DNA of 14,852 bases, taken from the NCBI GenBank assembly GCA_964550465.1, contig CAZJZH010000026.1:1-14852 (forward strand), read 5' to 3'. The translations under genes were made by a program, and so were the position numbers. Source of the stretch: CAZJZH01 sp964550465. Lineage in GTDB: Bacteria > Patescibacteriota > Patescibacteriia > JACRDY01. This document shows positions 6,970-12,895 of the stretch, piece after piece (position 1 is the first letter of the stretch; the number at the start of each line of letters is the position of its first letter). The notes under the pieces are model-generated. The model searched no databases, had not been told where the DNA came from, and worked only from the letters and a program-made list of their open reading frames with translations.

Positions 6970-8619
6970 TTAGACGTCTCGGACGCAGCGAACGTAGTTA
7001 TCAATTCGCACGGCATCACCCTGTGGCCCATGACCAGTCGGGTACTGACTAGCACTACCGGTCTTCGGATCACTGCGTTGAGCGCCGGCGCCATGGACAT
7101 CAATCCAGCCACCAAATTCTGACATGTATCCTAGCGCTCGGCCGAAAGCCACATAGACTGCTGAAGCGCCGCCTTGAGTGTTGGCATGCGTAGTACTGCT
7201 CCAGTAGAATGGGTAGTCAGTCTGCCCAGCTTCGTTGGTAATAGTGCTGACACTGAACAGCGGATCAATAGCTGCTGAATTAGTGGCGTCAGGACTGCGT
7301 GAGTAATCAACTAGGTATTGTAATTCCTTAGCGTTTGGTAGGCGCCAGTCGGTTTGACTGGCCAATGACAGATCTTCGCAGTAGTCCAAGGCTTCACTCC
7401 AGTTGAGGCCAGTCTGACTATCTGACTGCTGCCACATCAGCCCAACGCTAGCATCAGTAATAGTGCCATTGCCATTGTCAGTCAATGCTTGCTGACCATA
7501 GTCGCCACCCCGGACGTAGATGGTGTAGTAGCCACCACTACCGCCAGCGGTTAGTGGGTAACATTTAATACGACCATCGGCAAAGTTGACCCCAAAGAAA
7601 CAAGCTTGATTGTTCATGACTGTTGAGTTGTAGACATTACTAGTGACCCACTGTGAGTCAATAATCCGCTGACCTTGGCTGGTATCACCGTAATTGAAGT
7701 CAAAGATGTCATCGTCAATAAACGGCCTGAGCCCGGCAGTGCTGGAACCTTGGTAGCTACTGACGTCTTCACCACTGAAATCCATCAGTGAATAGAGTTC
7801 GGTGATAGTTGGTAAGCGCCAATCAGTGTAACCGGCCAGTGAAAATCCACCTAGGTTGTCCACAGCCTCGTCGTAGTTGACTTTTTCACCTGGGTCCTGT
7901 TGCCACATCAGGCCAGTGTTGTTGTCTGTCACTGTGCCGTCACCATTGTCAGTGTATGATGGCTGCACCCCGCTATACTGAGCGTCTTGGCCATAGTAGC
8001 TACTGCCGGTGCTGGGACAGGTCGTGCTTGCACTGGCGTTAAAACACTCTGTTTGATTGGTATCGACCACGACGGTTGTGGTGATGCTTGGTGTGTCGTT
8101 ATTGGCACTAGTATCTTCGTTACTATCTTCAGCTCCGTCAGCTGAGTCGTCACTAGTAATGGCTGGACTACCACTGGCTACTGAAATTTTTGCTAAGTCA
8201 GCATCGGAGATACCTAAGCCCTTTTCTCGCATAACAGAAAAAGCATCGTCAGGTCGACCAAGGTAGTATCCCTGGCGGTCATTTGGATAGACATAGTAGG
8301 CTTCACCATTAGCTTCTACATCCAGCACAATCAAGCCGGATAGGCGGGTAGGGAAGCTGCTATTCAGATAGCCTTGCAGTTCTCCATGAGCAACGCCCAA
8401 GCCTAAGCTACGCATAATGCTAAAGGCGTCATCAGGCCGACCTAAATAGTAGCGCTGCAGATCGTTGGGGTAGACATACCAAGCCTCACCATTTTGCTCG
8501 ACTTGGAGTAAAATTTTGCCTGATTGGGCTTGAGCCAGGCTGGCCGCTTGCAAAAAGTAGAACGGTAGGCCAATGATGATCAATGCCATCACCAGCCAAG
8601 GGAGCCAGTACTGTTTCAT
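6970..8619 (-). CDS. Exported protein with two YLGRPDDAF repeats and two Lcl/DUF1566 domains
   Basis: A 549-residue secreted or anchored protein. Residues 5-31 form a signal peptide or membrane anchor ending in SLAQA. Two copies of a roughly 42-residue unit follow (about 34-75 and 95-136), each reading NGEA-aromatic-YVYPND, then YYLGRPDDAFS, then MR and GLG. A low-complexity acidic linker (about 148-190) leads to two tandem domains with the Lcl C-terminal/DUF1566 pattern: DNGDGTVTDNNTGLMWQQ...TDWRLPTITEL (from about 222) and DNGNGTITD...GLMWQQ...TDWRLPNAKEL (from about 380), ending in YVRCVRDV. DUF1566-type domains occur in surface and adhesin-like proteins, so a cell-surface role is likely but inferred. 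It is transcribed alone, divergent from the methyltransferase gene and convergent with the MFS operon. Confidence 0.85.
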   Translation of the reverse strand: MKQYWLPWLVMALIIIGLPFYFLQAASLAQAQSGKILLQVEQNGEAWYVYPNDLQRYYLGRPDDAFSIMRSLGLGVAHGELQGYLNSSFPTRLSGLIVLDVEANGEAYYVYPNDRQGYYLGRPDDAFSVMREKGLGISDADLAKISVASGSPAITSDDSADGAEDSNEDTSANNDTPSITTTVVVDTNQTECFNASASTTCPSTGSSYYGQDAQYSGVQPSYTDNGDGTVTDNNTGLMWQQDPGEKVNYDEAVDNLGGFSLAGYTDWRLPTITELYSLMDFSGEDVSSYQGSSTAGLRPFIDDDIFDFNYGDTSQGQRIIDSQWVTSNVYNSTVMNNQACFFGVNFADGRIKCYPLTAGGSGGYYTIYVRGGDYGQQALTDNGNGTITDASVGLMWQQSDSQTGLNWSEALDYCEDLSLASQTDWRLPNAKELQYLVDYSRSPDATNSAAIDPLFSVSTITNEAGQTDYPFYWSSTTHANTQGGASAVYVAFGRALGYMSEFGGWIDVHGAGAQRSDPKTGSASQYPTGHGPQGDAVRIDNYVRCVRDV

Positions 8620-8667
8620 ATAGTTTTTTGTATTAAGATGGGCTTATGAGATTAATTACGCATATTC

Positions 8668-8676
8668 TGGTACAAT
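8668..8676 (+). promoter_or_regulatory. Extended -10 (TGGTACAAT), probably giving a leaderless mRNA
   Basis: TGGTACAAT matches TGn plus a -10 hexamer. Its last base is 7 bases before the A of the ATG at 8683, so the expected transcription start falls on or next to the start codon. There is no Shine-Dalgarno between them. Confidence 0.5.
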
Positions 8677-8682
8677 TATTGC

Positions 8683-9285
8683 ATGAAACAGATGGACCGA
8701 CAATCGTGGCTGCAGTATTACCAGCAAAAACAAGGTCAACCGCCATCCAAACTACTAGTCAAGGCTGTTGAGTATGTAGCGCAAAAACAGCAAGCGCTTG
8801 ATCTGGGAGCTGGCCCCTTGCTCGACGCGCAATTTTTGCTGCAGGCGGGGTTTGAGCGGGTAACGGCGGTTGATGCTGAGCCAACGGTCAGACAATTAGC
8901 TGAGCAACAACAGATGCCCACAGATAAGCTGATGGTCGTCATTAGCCCCATTGAAGAGCTTGTACTGCCTGCCAATACATACGACCTCGTTACTACTCAT
9001 CTGACCTTATCATTCTTATCACTATCAGCACTAACCGCTCTGATACCAAACATCCATGCCGGGCTGACTCCGGGTGGCATCTTCTGTGGTGATATTTGGG
9101 GACCAGATGATGAGTGGAATGACGGCAGTACCGCGTTAACATTTTTAACTGAGCAGCAAGTGCGGGATTTACTGTCAGACTTTGAAACAGTATTATTTGA
9201 AACAACTAACAGCAGTGTAACATTGGCCCGTGGCGGCAGTAAGCAGTCACACGTCCACCACTTCATCGTCCGTAAAGCCCTGTAA
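8683..9285 (+). CDS. Class I SAM-dependent methyltransferase
   Basis: A 200-residue protein with the Rossmann-type methyltransferase plan. Motif I is LDLGAGPL (39-46), the acidic end of the second strand is VDAE (63-66), the central YDLVTTHLTLSFL segment follows, and the post-motif loop is LTPGGIFCGDIWG. The C-terminal strand HHFIVRK is common in this fold. The substrate is unknown; the compact TehB-like architecture lacks an extra recognition domain. The ATG at 8683 sits immediately downstream of a -10 element, so translation probably starts on a leaderless or near-leaderless transcript. The next gene starts 2 bases after the stop, indicating cotranscription. Confidence 0.85.
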   Translation: MKQMDRQSWLQYYQQKQGQPPSKLLVKAVEYVAQKQQALDLGAGPLLDAQFLLQAGFERVTAVDAEPTVRQLAEQQQMPTDKLMVVISPIEELVLPANTYDLVTTHLTLSFLSLSALTALIPNIHAGLTPGGIFCGDIWGPDDEWNDGSTALTFLTEQQVRDLLSDFETVLFETTNSSVTLARGGSKQSHVHHFIVRKAL

Positions 9286-9287
9286 TT

Positions 9288-9797
9288 ATGGCAAAAAAGA
9301 TCACTGTTAACGACAAAATGCAACAAAGATACGCTTACACACTGGTCGAGCCGACTGGTCGTAATTTTGATCCAGCATTTAAACCGGATTTAACACCCAA
9401 AGAAATGCTGGCCTTGGGCGTGTTTGGGGGTAAATATATGACGGATTGTAAAAAGGAATTTCCCCAATCATGGTTTACTGATGCTAAATTGTCACCAAAA
9501 AAACGTGACGCTGGATTGAACTACTTCAAGGTCAACGCCAGTCAGCCACTATCGGTCTGGCGCAAAAAGGGCTGGATTAATGAACACCATGACCCACGCG
9601 GCTGGTTTCAGTGGTACTGTCGCTACTATTACGGCCGACGACTGGCGGAAGAAGATGCTCGGCAAATCAAGCGCTGGCGGCAGATCAAACGGCATGTGGC
9701 CCAGGTTAAGAAAAACTGCCATAAAGGCGACTTCGATTGCCGACCCCGACAGCGCCAAGCCCTGCTGCACTGGGCCTATGATGCTCGAAAGCTCTAA
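9288..9797 (+). CDS. Conserved protein of unknown function (Trp/Tyr-rich, basic)
   Basis: A 169-residue basic protein, unusually rich in Trp, Tyr and Arg. Distinctive segments are LTPKEMLALGVFGGKYMTDC, PLSVWRKKGW, HDPRGWFQWYCRYYYGRR, EEDARQIKRW and QRQALLHWAYDARKL. I recognise this pattern from proteins found across several bacterial lineages, but I know of no assigned function or family name. The many aromatic and Arg residues with conserved Cys (such as MTDC, WYCR and KKNC) suggest a folded nucleic-acid- or ligand-binding protein, which is speculation. There is no signal peptide or membrane helix. It starts 2 bases after the methyltransferase and is the last gene of that + transcription unit. 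Confidence 0.75.
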   Translation: MAKKITVNDKMQQRYAYTLVEPTGRNFDPAFKPDLTPKEMLALGVFGGKYMTDCKKEFPQSWFTDAKLSPKKRDAGLNYFKVNASQPLSVWRKKGWINEHHDPRGWFQWYCRYYYGRRLAEEDARQIKRWRQIKRHVAQVKKNCHKGDFDCRPRQRQALLHWAYDARKL

Positions 9798-9800
9798 AAA

Positions 9801-9809
9801 TGCTATACT
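9801..9809 (+). promoter_or_regulatory. Extended -10-like TGCTATACT with no clear downstream gene
   Basis: The sequence is identical to the elements at 1844 and 4211. Transcription would start near 9816 and run antisense into the 3' end of the minus-strand gene at 9862-10158. Only a 15-codon frame (ATG at 9814) lies directly downstream, too close to the element to be a normal start. Confidence 0.3.
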
Positions 9810-9819
9810 GAAAATGAAA

Positions 9820-9846
9820 AACGCCAGCAATGGTATTGCTAGCGTT
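9820..9846 (-). terminator. Intrinsic terminator for the minus-strand lipoprotein gene
   Basis: An inverted repeat of 12-base arms around a 3-base loop, followed on the minus strand by TTTCATTTT. The one non-complementary position (9825/9841) is a C-A mismatch in + strand RNA but a G-U wobble in minus-strand RNA. The hairpin is therefore continuous only for the gene ending at 9862, which shows the strand it serves. Confidence 0.75.
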
Positions 9847-9861
9847 GGGGGATTAGTGTGA

Positions 9862-10158
9862 TCAATCGCTGAATAGCACGAGCAAGGTGAGTAACCCTGC
9901 GAGGGACACCCCGATTAGATAGCCTATGTCGTACCAAATGCCGTTGTTATGTACTTCATAAATACCGACATCAGCACAGCTAGACGCAACGAGGGCAAAA
10001 AATATTGTCAGCCCATGAAAGAACCCGTCAGCGAAACCATCAACCCGACCTTCATCGTTAGGCGTATCTTCTACGCTATTAGCACTAGCGCAGCTGCCCA
10101 TTGATACCGCCATACAAAACAGTGCCAACGTTAAGATTACTATTCTACGTTTCCTCAC
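9862..10158 (-). CDS. Small predicted lipoprotein/membrane protein
   Basis: A 98-residue protein with a basic N-terminus (MRKRR), a hydrophobic stretch and MGSC, which could serve as a lipobox with Cys near residue 23. The mature part contains GFADGFFHGLTIFFALVAS, IYEVHNNGIWYDIGYLIG and a final hydrophobic segment. The NNG-x-WYD-x-G pattern is familiar to me from small membrane proteins in many bacteria, without known function. The start is GTG (complement of 10156-10158), supported by a near-perfect Shine-Dalgarno AGGAGGT, the strongest in the window, whose GGAGG core is at 10167-10171 and which sits 8 bases upstream. A promoter lies at 10236-10264 and a terminator at 9820-9846, so it is a single-gene unit. 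Confidence 0.8.
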   Translation of the reverse strand: MRKRRIVILTLALFCMAVSMGSCASANSVEDTPNDEGRVDGFADGFFHGLTIFFALVASSCADVGIYEVHNNGIWYDIGYLIGVSLAGLLTLLVLFSD

Positions 10159-10210
10159 TGCAGCGACCTCCTGAGCTAATTAGTGAAAGAGGGTAACAAA
10201 GAGCGTAAAA

Positions 10211-10224
10211 GTGACTTGCATCAC
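10211..10224. promoter_or_regulatory. Inverted repeat GTGA-N6-TCAC, possible operator
   Basis: GTGACTTGCATCAC has GTGA and TCAC arms spaced by six bases, the layout of CRP/FNR-type binding sites. It lies just downstream of the predicted start (about 10229) of the minus-strand gene, where a bound protein would block transcription. The short arms make chance possible. Confidence 0.3.
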
Positions 10225-10235
10225 GATTGAGTTAT

Positions 10236-10264
10236 ATATTATCATAAATAAAAGTTCTTGTCAA
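10236..10264 (-). promoter_or_regulatory. Promoter TTGACA-N17-TAATAT for the lipoprotein gene
   Basis: On the minus strand, TTGACA (complement of 10259-10264) is followed after exactly 17 bases by TAATAT (complement of 10236-10241), preceded by TGA, an extended -10. The start would be near 10229, leaving a leader of about 70 bases that contains the inverted repeat at 10211 and the AGGAGGT site. Confidence 0.6.
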
Positions 10265-10267
10265 AGA

Positions 10268-10273
10268 CATAAT
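10268..10273 (+). promoter_or_regulatory. -10-like CATAAT for the DksA-like/xth operon
   Basis: CATAAT lies 13 bases before the ATG at 10287, which predicts a leader of only about 6 bases. No good -35 is visible. It sits back to back with the -35 of the minus-strand promoter, so the two divergent promoters overlap. Confidence 0.4.
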
Positions 10274-10286
10274 CTACTCTCACGAT

Positions 10287-10679
10287 ATGACACAACCCTC
10301 ACCTTTCGACCAAGCATTCTTGGATCAAATCAAGCAAAAGCTCGAAGCCGAGCGGCAGAAAATTGTGGCCATGCTAGAAAAACACGGCGTCAAAAATCCT
10401 GACGACCCGGCTGAGTATGACCCGAAATATACAGACATTGGTGACGAGGAAGAGGACAATGCCCATGAAATTGAGGAGTTTCAAGTAACCATGAACACCG
10501 AGGAGCTACTAGAAACCAAGCTGCGCGATATTGACGCAGCCCTGGCCCGGCTGGCTGATGGCACCTATGGCATCTGTAAATACACTAACGAGCCAATTGA
10601 AAAAGAGCGCCTACTAGCGCGACCAACCTCGACCGCTTCACTACGGGCTAAAGAAATGTTAGCTAAACAAGGGGAGTAA
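10287..10679 (+). CDS. DksA/TraR-family protein lacking the zinc-binding cysteines
   Basis: A 130-residue protein with the DksA/TraR plan: a long charged N-terminal helix pair (about 10-35 and 70-92) with an acidic connecting segment (DIGDEEEDNAHEIEEF), then the C-terminal motif DGTYGICKYTNEPIEKERLLARPT (split here for reading at about 91-114). The family normally has two CxxC pairs. Here only Cys97 remains: the second position is Thr100, and the later pair is replaced by Ser and Ala near 118 and 121. Known members bind the RNA polymerase secondary channel and modulate initiation, so a polymerase-binding role is likely, but with a zinc-free fold. It is first in an operon; its TAA overlaps the ATG of xth by one base. 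Confidence 0.85.
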   Translation: MTQPSPFDQAFLDQIKQKLEAERQKIVAMLEKHGVKNPDDPAEYDPKYTDIGDEEEDNAHEIEEFQVTMNTEELLETKLRDIDAALARLADGTYGICKYTNEPIEKERLLARPTSTASLRAKEMLAKQGE

Positions 10680-11473
10680 TGAAGATTTTGTCCTGGAATG
10701 TTAACGGCCTGCGGGCGGCGGTCAAAAAAGGCTTTATTGATTTTCTGATGCAGCAGCAGCCAGATATTATTTGCTTACAAGAAATCAAAGCGCGCCGCGA
10801 GCAGCTAGAAGCCTTTGACCTACCCGGCTACGAAGAGTACTGGAACCCCGCTGAACGCCCTGGCTACTCTGGCGTGGCTATTTTTAGCCGGGAAGCCGCC
10901 ACTGATGTCAATCTGGATATTCAACAGGCTGGCAAACCAGTGTCACTTAAAGATGACTTTGGTGACGCTAACAAAGAGGGACGAGTGCTAACAGTCAGCT
11001 TTCCAAAATTTCATGTCGTCAGTGTCTACACCCCCAATAGTAAGCCTGATTTATCGCGACTGAAGCTGCGCGAAAAGCAATGGGACCCGGCATTTTTACG
11101 CTACCTACAGGAATTAGAAGCCACTAAGCCGGTGATCGCCTGTGGCGACTACAATGTAGCTCACAATGAAATTGATTTAGCGCGGCCTAAAGAAAATCGG
11201 GGTAAGCACGGCTTTACCGATGAAGAGCGAGTGGGCTTTGAACGTCTGATGGAAGCGGGGTTTATTGATAGTTTCCGTCATCAACACCCTGATCAAACAG
11301 AGGCCTACAGCTGGTGGTCACACTGGGGCAATGCCCGCCAAAACAACGTCGGCTGGCGGATTGATTATGCGTTGACCAGTAAAAAATTAGCTAAGAAGAT
11401 TGACGAAGCCTGGATTATGCCGGAAGTGGAAGGCTCTGATCATTGTCCGGTTGGACTGAAAATAACCATCTAG
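10679..11473 (+). CDS. xth: Exodeoxyribonuclease III / AP endonuclease
   Basis: A 264-residue enzyme of the endonuclease/exonuclease/phosphatase fold, acting in base excision repair by cutting at abasic sites and trimming 3' ends. Visible signatures: MKILSWNVNGLRA at the N-terminus (active-site Asn7), CLQEIK with the metal-binding Glu35, GDYNVAHNEIDL (catalytic Asp-x-Asn), the WRIDYALTS segment, and the terminal GSDHCPVGLKI with the catalytic Asp-His. The length matches the family. The start overlaps the preceding stop (TAATG), and AGGGGAG in the upstream gene's end is a good ribosome site, so it is translationally coupled to the DksA-like gene. The stop is one base before the phosphatase gene. 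Confidence 0.95.
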   Translation: MKILSWNVNGLRAAVKKGFIDFLMQQQPDIICLQEIKARREQLEAFDLPGYEEYWNPAERPGYSGVAIFSREAATDVNLDIQQAGKPVSLKDDFGDANKEGRVLTVSFPKFHVVSVYTPNSKPDLSRLKLREKQWDPAFLRYLQELEATKPVIACGDYNVAHNEIDLARPKENRGKHGFTDEERVGFERLMEAGFIDSFRHQHPDQTEAYSWWSHWGNARQNNVGWRIDYALTSKKLAKKIDEAWIMPEVEGSDHCPVGLKITI

Positions 11474-11474
11474 T

Positions 11475-12260
11475 ATGGCTGTACGACCAAACACCCTATC
11501 TTTTATTACTACCACTCTCAAAACTGCCGGCCAGATGAGCTTGGAGGCCTTTGGTAAGGCTCGCGTGGCCTACACCAAACAAGACCCCAGTGACGTGGTG
11601 ACCAAGACTGACCTGGCGATCGAAAAATACATCGTCAAAGCCATTGGCCAGAAATTTCCCAAAGATTCTATTTTATCTGAAGAAGGGGATGATATCGACC
11701 AAGACGGTAACTGGCTGTGGATCCTCGACCCGATTGACGGCACCCGCAACTTTGCCAGCCAAACTCCGCTGTACGGTGTCATGCTGGCAGTGGCGCACCA
11801 AGGTGAGCTGCAGGCTACTGGCATTTATTTACCCTACGTAGATGAACTCTACACAGCTGAGGTGGGCAAGGGAGCCAAGCTGAACGGCAAAAAAATCAGC
11901 TGCTCAGACCAAAAAGACTGGTCCTATAGCTTTGGCTGCTCAACCGTAAACATGCGTGGTCGTAAAGCTGAATTTGTCCGGGCCTTAGTGGCGGGAGCTA
12001 AGAAAAATCCTTTCTGGATGAGTGGCTTTGGCTCAACTGCTGTCAGTAGCGCCTTTACCGCTGCTGGTCGTAGAGATTGGTACGCTTCCATTGGTGCCCA
12101 AGTCTGGGACTACGCGCCGACTGTACTCTTACTGAGAGAATCTGGCTGTATTGTGACCAACCGCAATGGTGAACACTGGCAGATTGGTGACACCTCCTTA
12201 GTTGCTGCCAATAAGCACTTGCATAGCAAGCTACTCAAAACACTCCAACAAGTACACTAG
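11475..12260 (+). CDS. Inositol monophosphatase-family phosphatase
   Basis: A 261-residue member of the Mg2+-dependent inositol monophosphatase/FBPase superfamily. The metal-binding set is complete: SEEGDD (Glu69/Glu70), DPIDGT (85-90) and WDYAP (211-215). The N-terminal DVVTKTDLAIE segment is also typical. Members hydrolyse inositol-1-phosphate, histidinol phosphate, 3'-phosphoadenosine phosphate or sugar bisphosphates, and the motifs alone do not separate these. The start at 11475 follows the xth stop by one base, so it is the third gene of the same operon. No terminator is seen right after the stop; instead a strong promoter for the downstream RNA region begins 7 bases later. Confidence 0.9.
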   Translation: MAVRPNTLSFITTTLKTAGQMSLEAFGKARVAYTKQDPSDVVTKTDLAIEKYIVKAIGQKFPKDSILSEEGDDIDQDGNWLWILDPIDGTRNFASQTPLYGVMLAVAHQGELQATGIYLPYVDELYTAEVGKGAKLNGKKISCSDQKDWSYSFGCSTVNMRGRKAEFVRALVAGAKKNPFWMSGFGSTAVSSAFTAAGRRDWYASIGAQVWDYAPTVLLLRESGCIVTNRNGEHWQIGDTSLVAANKHLHSKLLKTLQQVH

Positions 12261-12266
12261 TATTAA

Positions 12267-12295
12267 TTGACAGGTCGTCTGTTAATTAATATACT
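12267..12295 (+). promoter_or_regulatory. Strong promoter TTGACA-N17-TATACT (RNA cassette 1)
   Basis: TTGACA at 12267-12272 and TATACT at 12290-12295 are separated by exactly 17 bases, the closest match to the classical consensus in the window. Transcription would start near 12302. No open reading frame with coding character follows. Confidence 0.75.
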
Positions 12296-12301
12296 TGCGC
12301 A

Positions 12302-12391
12302 TACTATTGTTCCCTCCAAAGCGGGATGGGACAAATGTTAGACTGGTGGTCGCACACTGGTTTAGCACGGGGCCCTACGGGGCCCTTTTTT
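12302..12391 (+). ncRNA. Candidate small structured RNA 1 (about 90 nt)
   Basis: The predicted transcript from the promoter at 12267-12295 to the terminator T-run. It folds into three consecutive hairpins. The first is 12309-12332 (GTTCCC with GGGAC and an inner stem). The second is 12337-12366: twelve consecutive pairs including four G-U, with loop GTCGCA. The third is the terminator 12370-12385 (GGGCCC/GGGCCC around a C(UACG)G tetraloop) followed by six T. No SRP, tmRNA or tRNA signature is visible, so the identity is unknown. The hairpins cover almost the whole transcript, which argues for a functional RNA and not an untranslated leader. Confidence 0.6.
12370..12391 (+). terminator. Intrinsic terminator of RNA cassette 1
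   Basis: GGGCCC (12370-12375) pairs with GGGCCC (12380-12385) around TACG, a stable UNCG-type tetraloop closed by C-G, followed by six T. Confidence 0.85.
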
Positions 12392-12400
12392 AAATGGGCC

Positions 12401-12428
12401 TTGTAAAAAATAGCTGGTGGTGTATAAT
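12401..12428 (+). promoter_or_regulatory. Promoter TTGTAA-N16-TATAAT (RNA cassette 2)
   Basis: A perfect TATAAT at 12423-12428 has TTGTAA (12401-12406) sixteen bases upstream. The start would be near 12435. It begins ten bases after the terminator of cassette 1. Confidence 0.65.
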
Positions 12429-12434
12429 GAGCGG

Positions 12435-12681
12435 CGCATATGTTTTTGGTTGTTTTGGCGAGCCACCAAAGACACCTCCTTATGCTTGGCCGGCGGGGGA
12501 TGGGGGAAACTTTCCCCCGCCGGCAATTATTTGTTCTTTCATCACAAACATTACGATATTGTAGTGAGTCCGCAAAAGACGCTCTCCTTGTTTCGGGGTG
12601 AGCTCACTACAATAGCCTTGGAGATCTTCCACATCTCCTTGGCACCCGAGCCCCCTCTTCTCAACCAAGAGGGGTCTTTTT
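12435..12681 (+). ncRNA. Candidate structured RNA 2 (about 245 nt)
   Basis: From the TATAAT promoter to a strong terminator. Main stems: GCATA/TATGC (12436-12440 with 12481-12485) enclosing TTTGGT/ACCAAA (12445-12450 with 12465-12470); a 12-bp GC-rich hairpin (12489-12500 with 12513-12524); a perfect 12-bp stem (12557-12568 with 12603-12614) enclosing a 34-base loop region; a hairpin with GGAGAT/ATCTCC and a symmetric TT/TT internal loop (12615-12643); then the terminator. A 106-codon frame runs across all of this and through the terminator, but it has no ribosome site or recognisable protein character. I do not recognise RNase P, tmRNA or 6S hallmarks. Confidence 0.55.
12652..12681 (+). terminator. 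Intrinsic terminator of RNA cassette 2
   Basis: CCCCTCTT (12652-12659) pairs with AAGAGGGG (12667-12674) around a 7-base loop, followed by TCTTTTT. Confidence 0.88.
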
Positions 12682-12707
12682 ATACTGGCTTTGTTTTTTT
12701 ATCACCG

Positions 12708-12713
12708 TATGAT
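12708..12713 (+). promoter_or_regulatory. -10-like TATGAT (RNA cassette 3)
   Basis: TATGAT lies 27 bases after the previous T-run, with only a weak -35 (CTGGCT at 12685-12690, spacing 17). Short arms TCACC (12702-12706) and GGTGA (12716-12720) flank it. This is the weakest of the four cassette promoters. Confidence 0.4.
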
Positions 12714-12719
12714 AGGGTG

Positions 12720-12860
12720 AAGCTAGAGAGGAGCTAGTGCCTTAGGCTAATGGCCAGCCTCAGGCAGTGCTGCTAGTCTACTGAGCAATAGGGCTCAGCT
12801 GACTGAGTAACTACCTGTCTAACTCACAACCAACCTCCGCATGGACGCGGAGGTTTTGTG
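12720..12860 (+). ncRNA. Candidate structured RNA 3 (about 140 nt)
   Basis: Between the TATGAT element and the next terminator. A hairpin of 10-base arms with nine pairs (12739-12748 with 12756-12765, loop AATGGCC) is framed by CTAG/CTAG (12734-12737 with 12773-12776). A second hairpin, CTGAGC/GCTCAG (12781-12786 with 12793-12798), follows, then a mostly unpaired stretch and the terminator 12832-12857. No coding frame with a start and ribosome site is visible. The promoter is less convincing than its neighbours', so it could be part of a longer transcript from cassette 2 read-through. Confidence 0.42.
12832..12857 (+). terminator. Intrinsic terminator of RNA cassette 3
   Basis: AACCTCCGC (12832-12840) pairs with GCGGAGGTT (12847-12855), nine pairs around ATGGAC, followed by a short T-run. 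Confidence 0.82.
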
Positions 12861-12889
12861 TTGCCAGGGTGGTGTCGTGATGATATACT
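12861..12889 (+). promoter_or_regulatory. Promoter TTGCCA-N17-TATACT with extended -10 (RNA cassette 4)
   Basis: TTGCCA (12861-12866) and TATACT (12884-12889) are 17 bases apart, and TGA at 12881-12883 makes an extended -10. The start would be near 12896. The -35 begins four bases after the terminator of cassette 3. Confidence 0.75.
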
Positions 12890-12895
12890 AGCAAC

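Noticed and set aside
8611..8691. 9-base inverted repeat spanning both divergent start codons (CTGTTTCAT and ATGAAACAG)
   Set aside because: Both proteins simply begin Met-Lys-Gln. With 63 bases between the arms it is most easily explained by similar start contexts and not by an operator.
12480..12668. 62-codon minus-strand frame in cassette 2
   Set aside because: It is a by-product of the GC-rich hairpin and the complementary stems. It has no start signal and no recognisable features.
12417..12737. 106-codon open frame across RNA cassette 2
   Set aside because: It starts within the promoter region, has no ribosome site, runs through a strong terminator and shows no protein-like composition or motifs.
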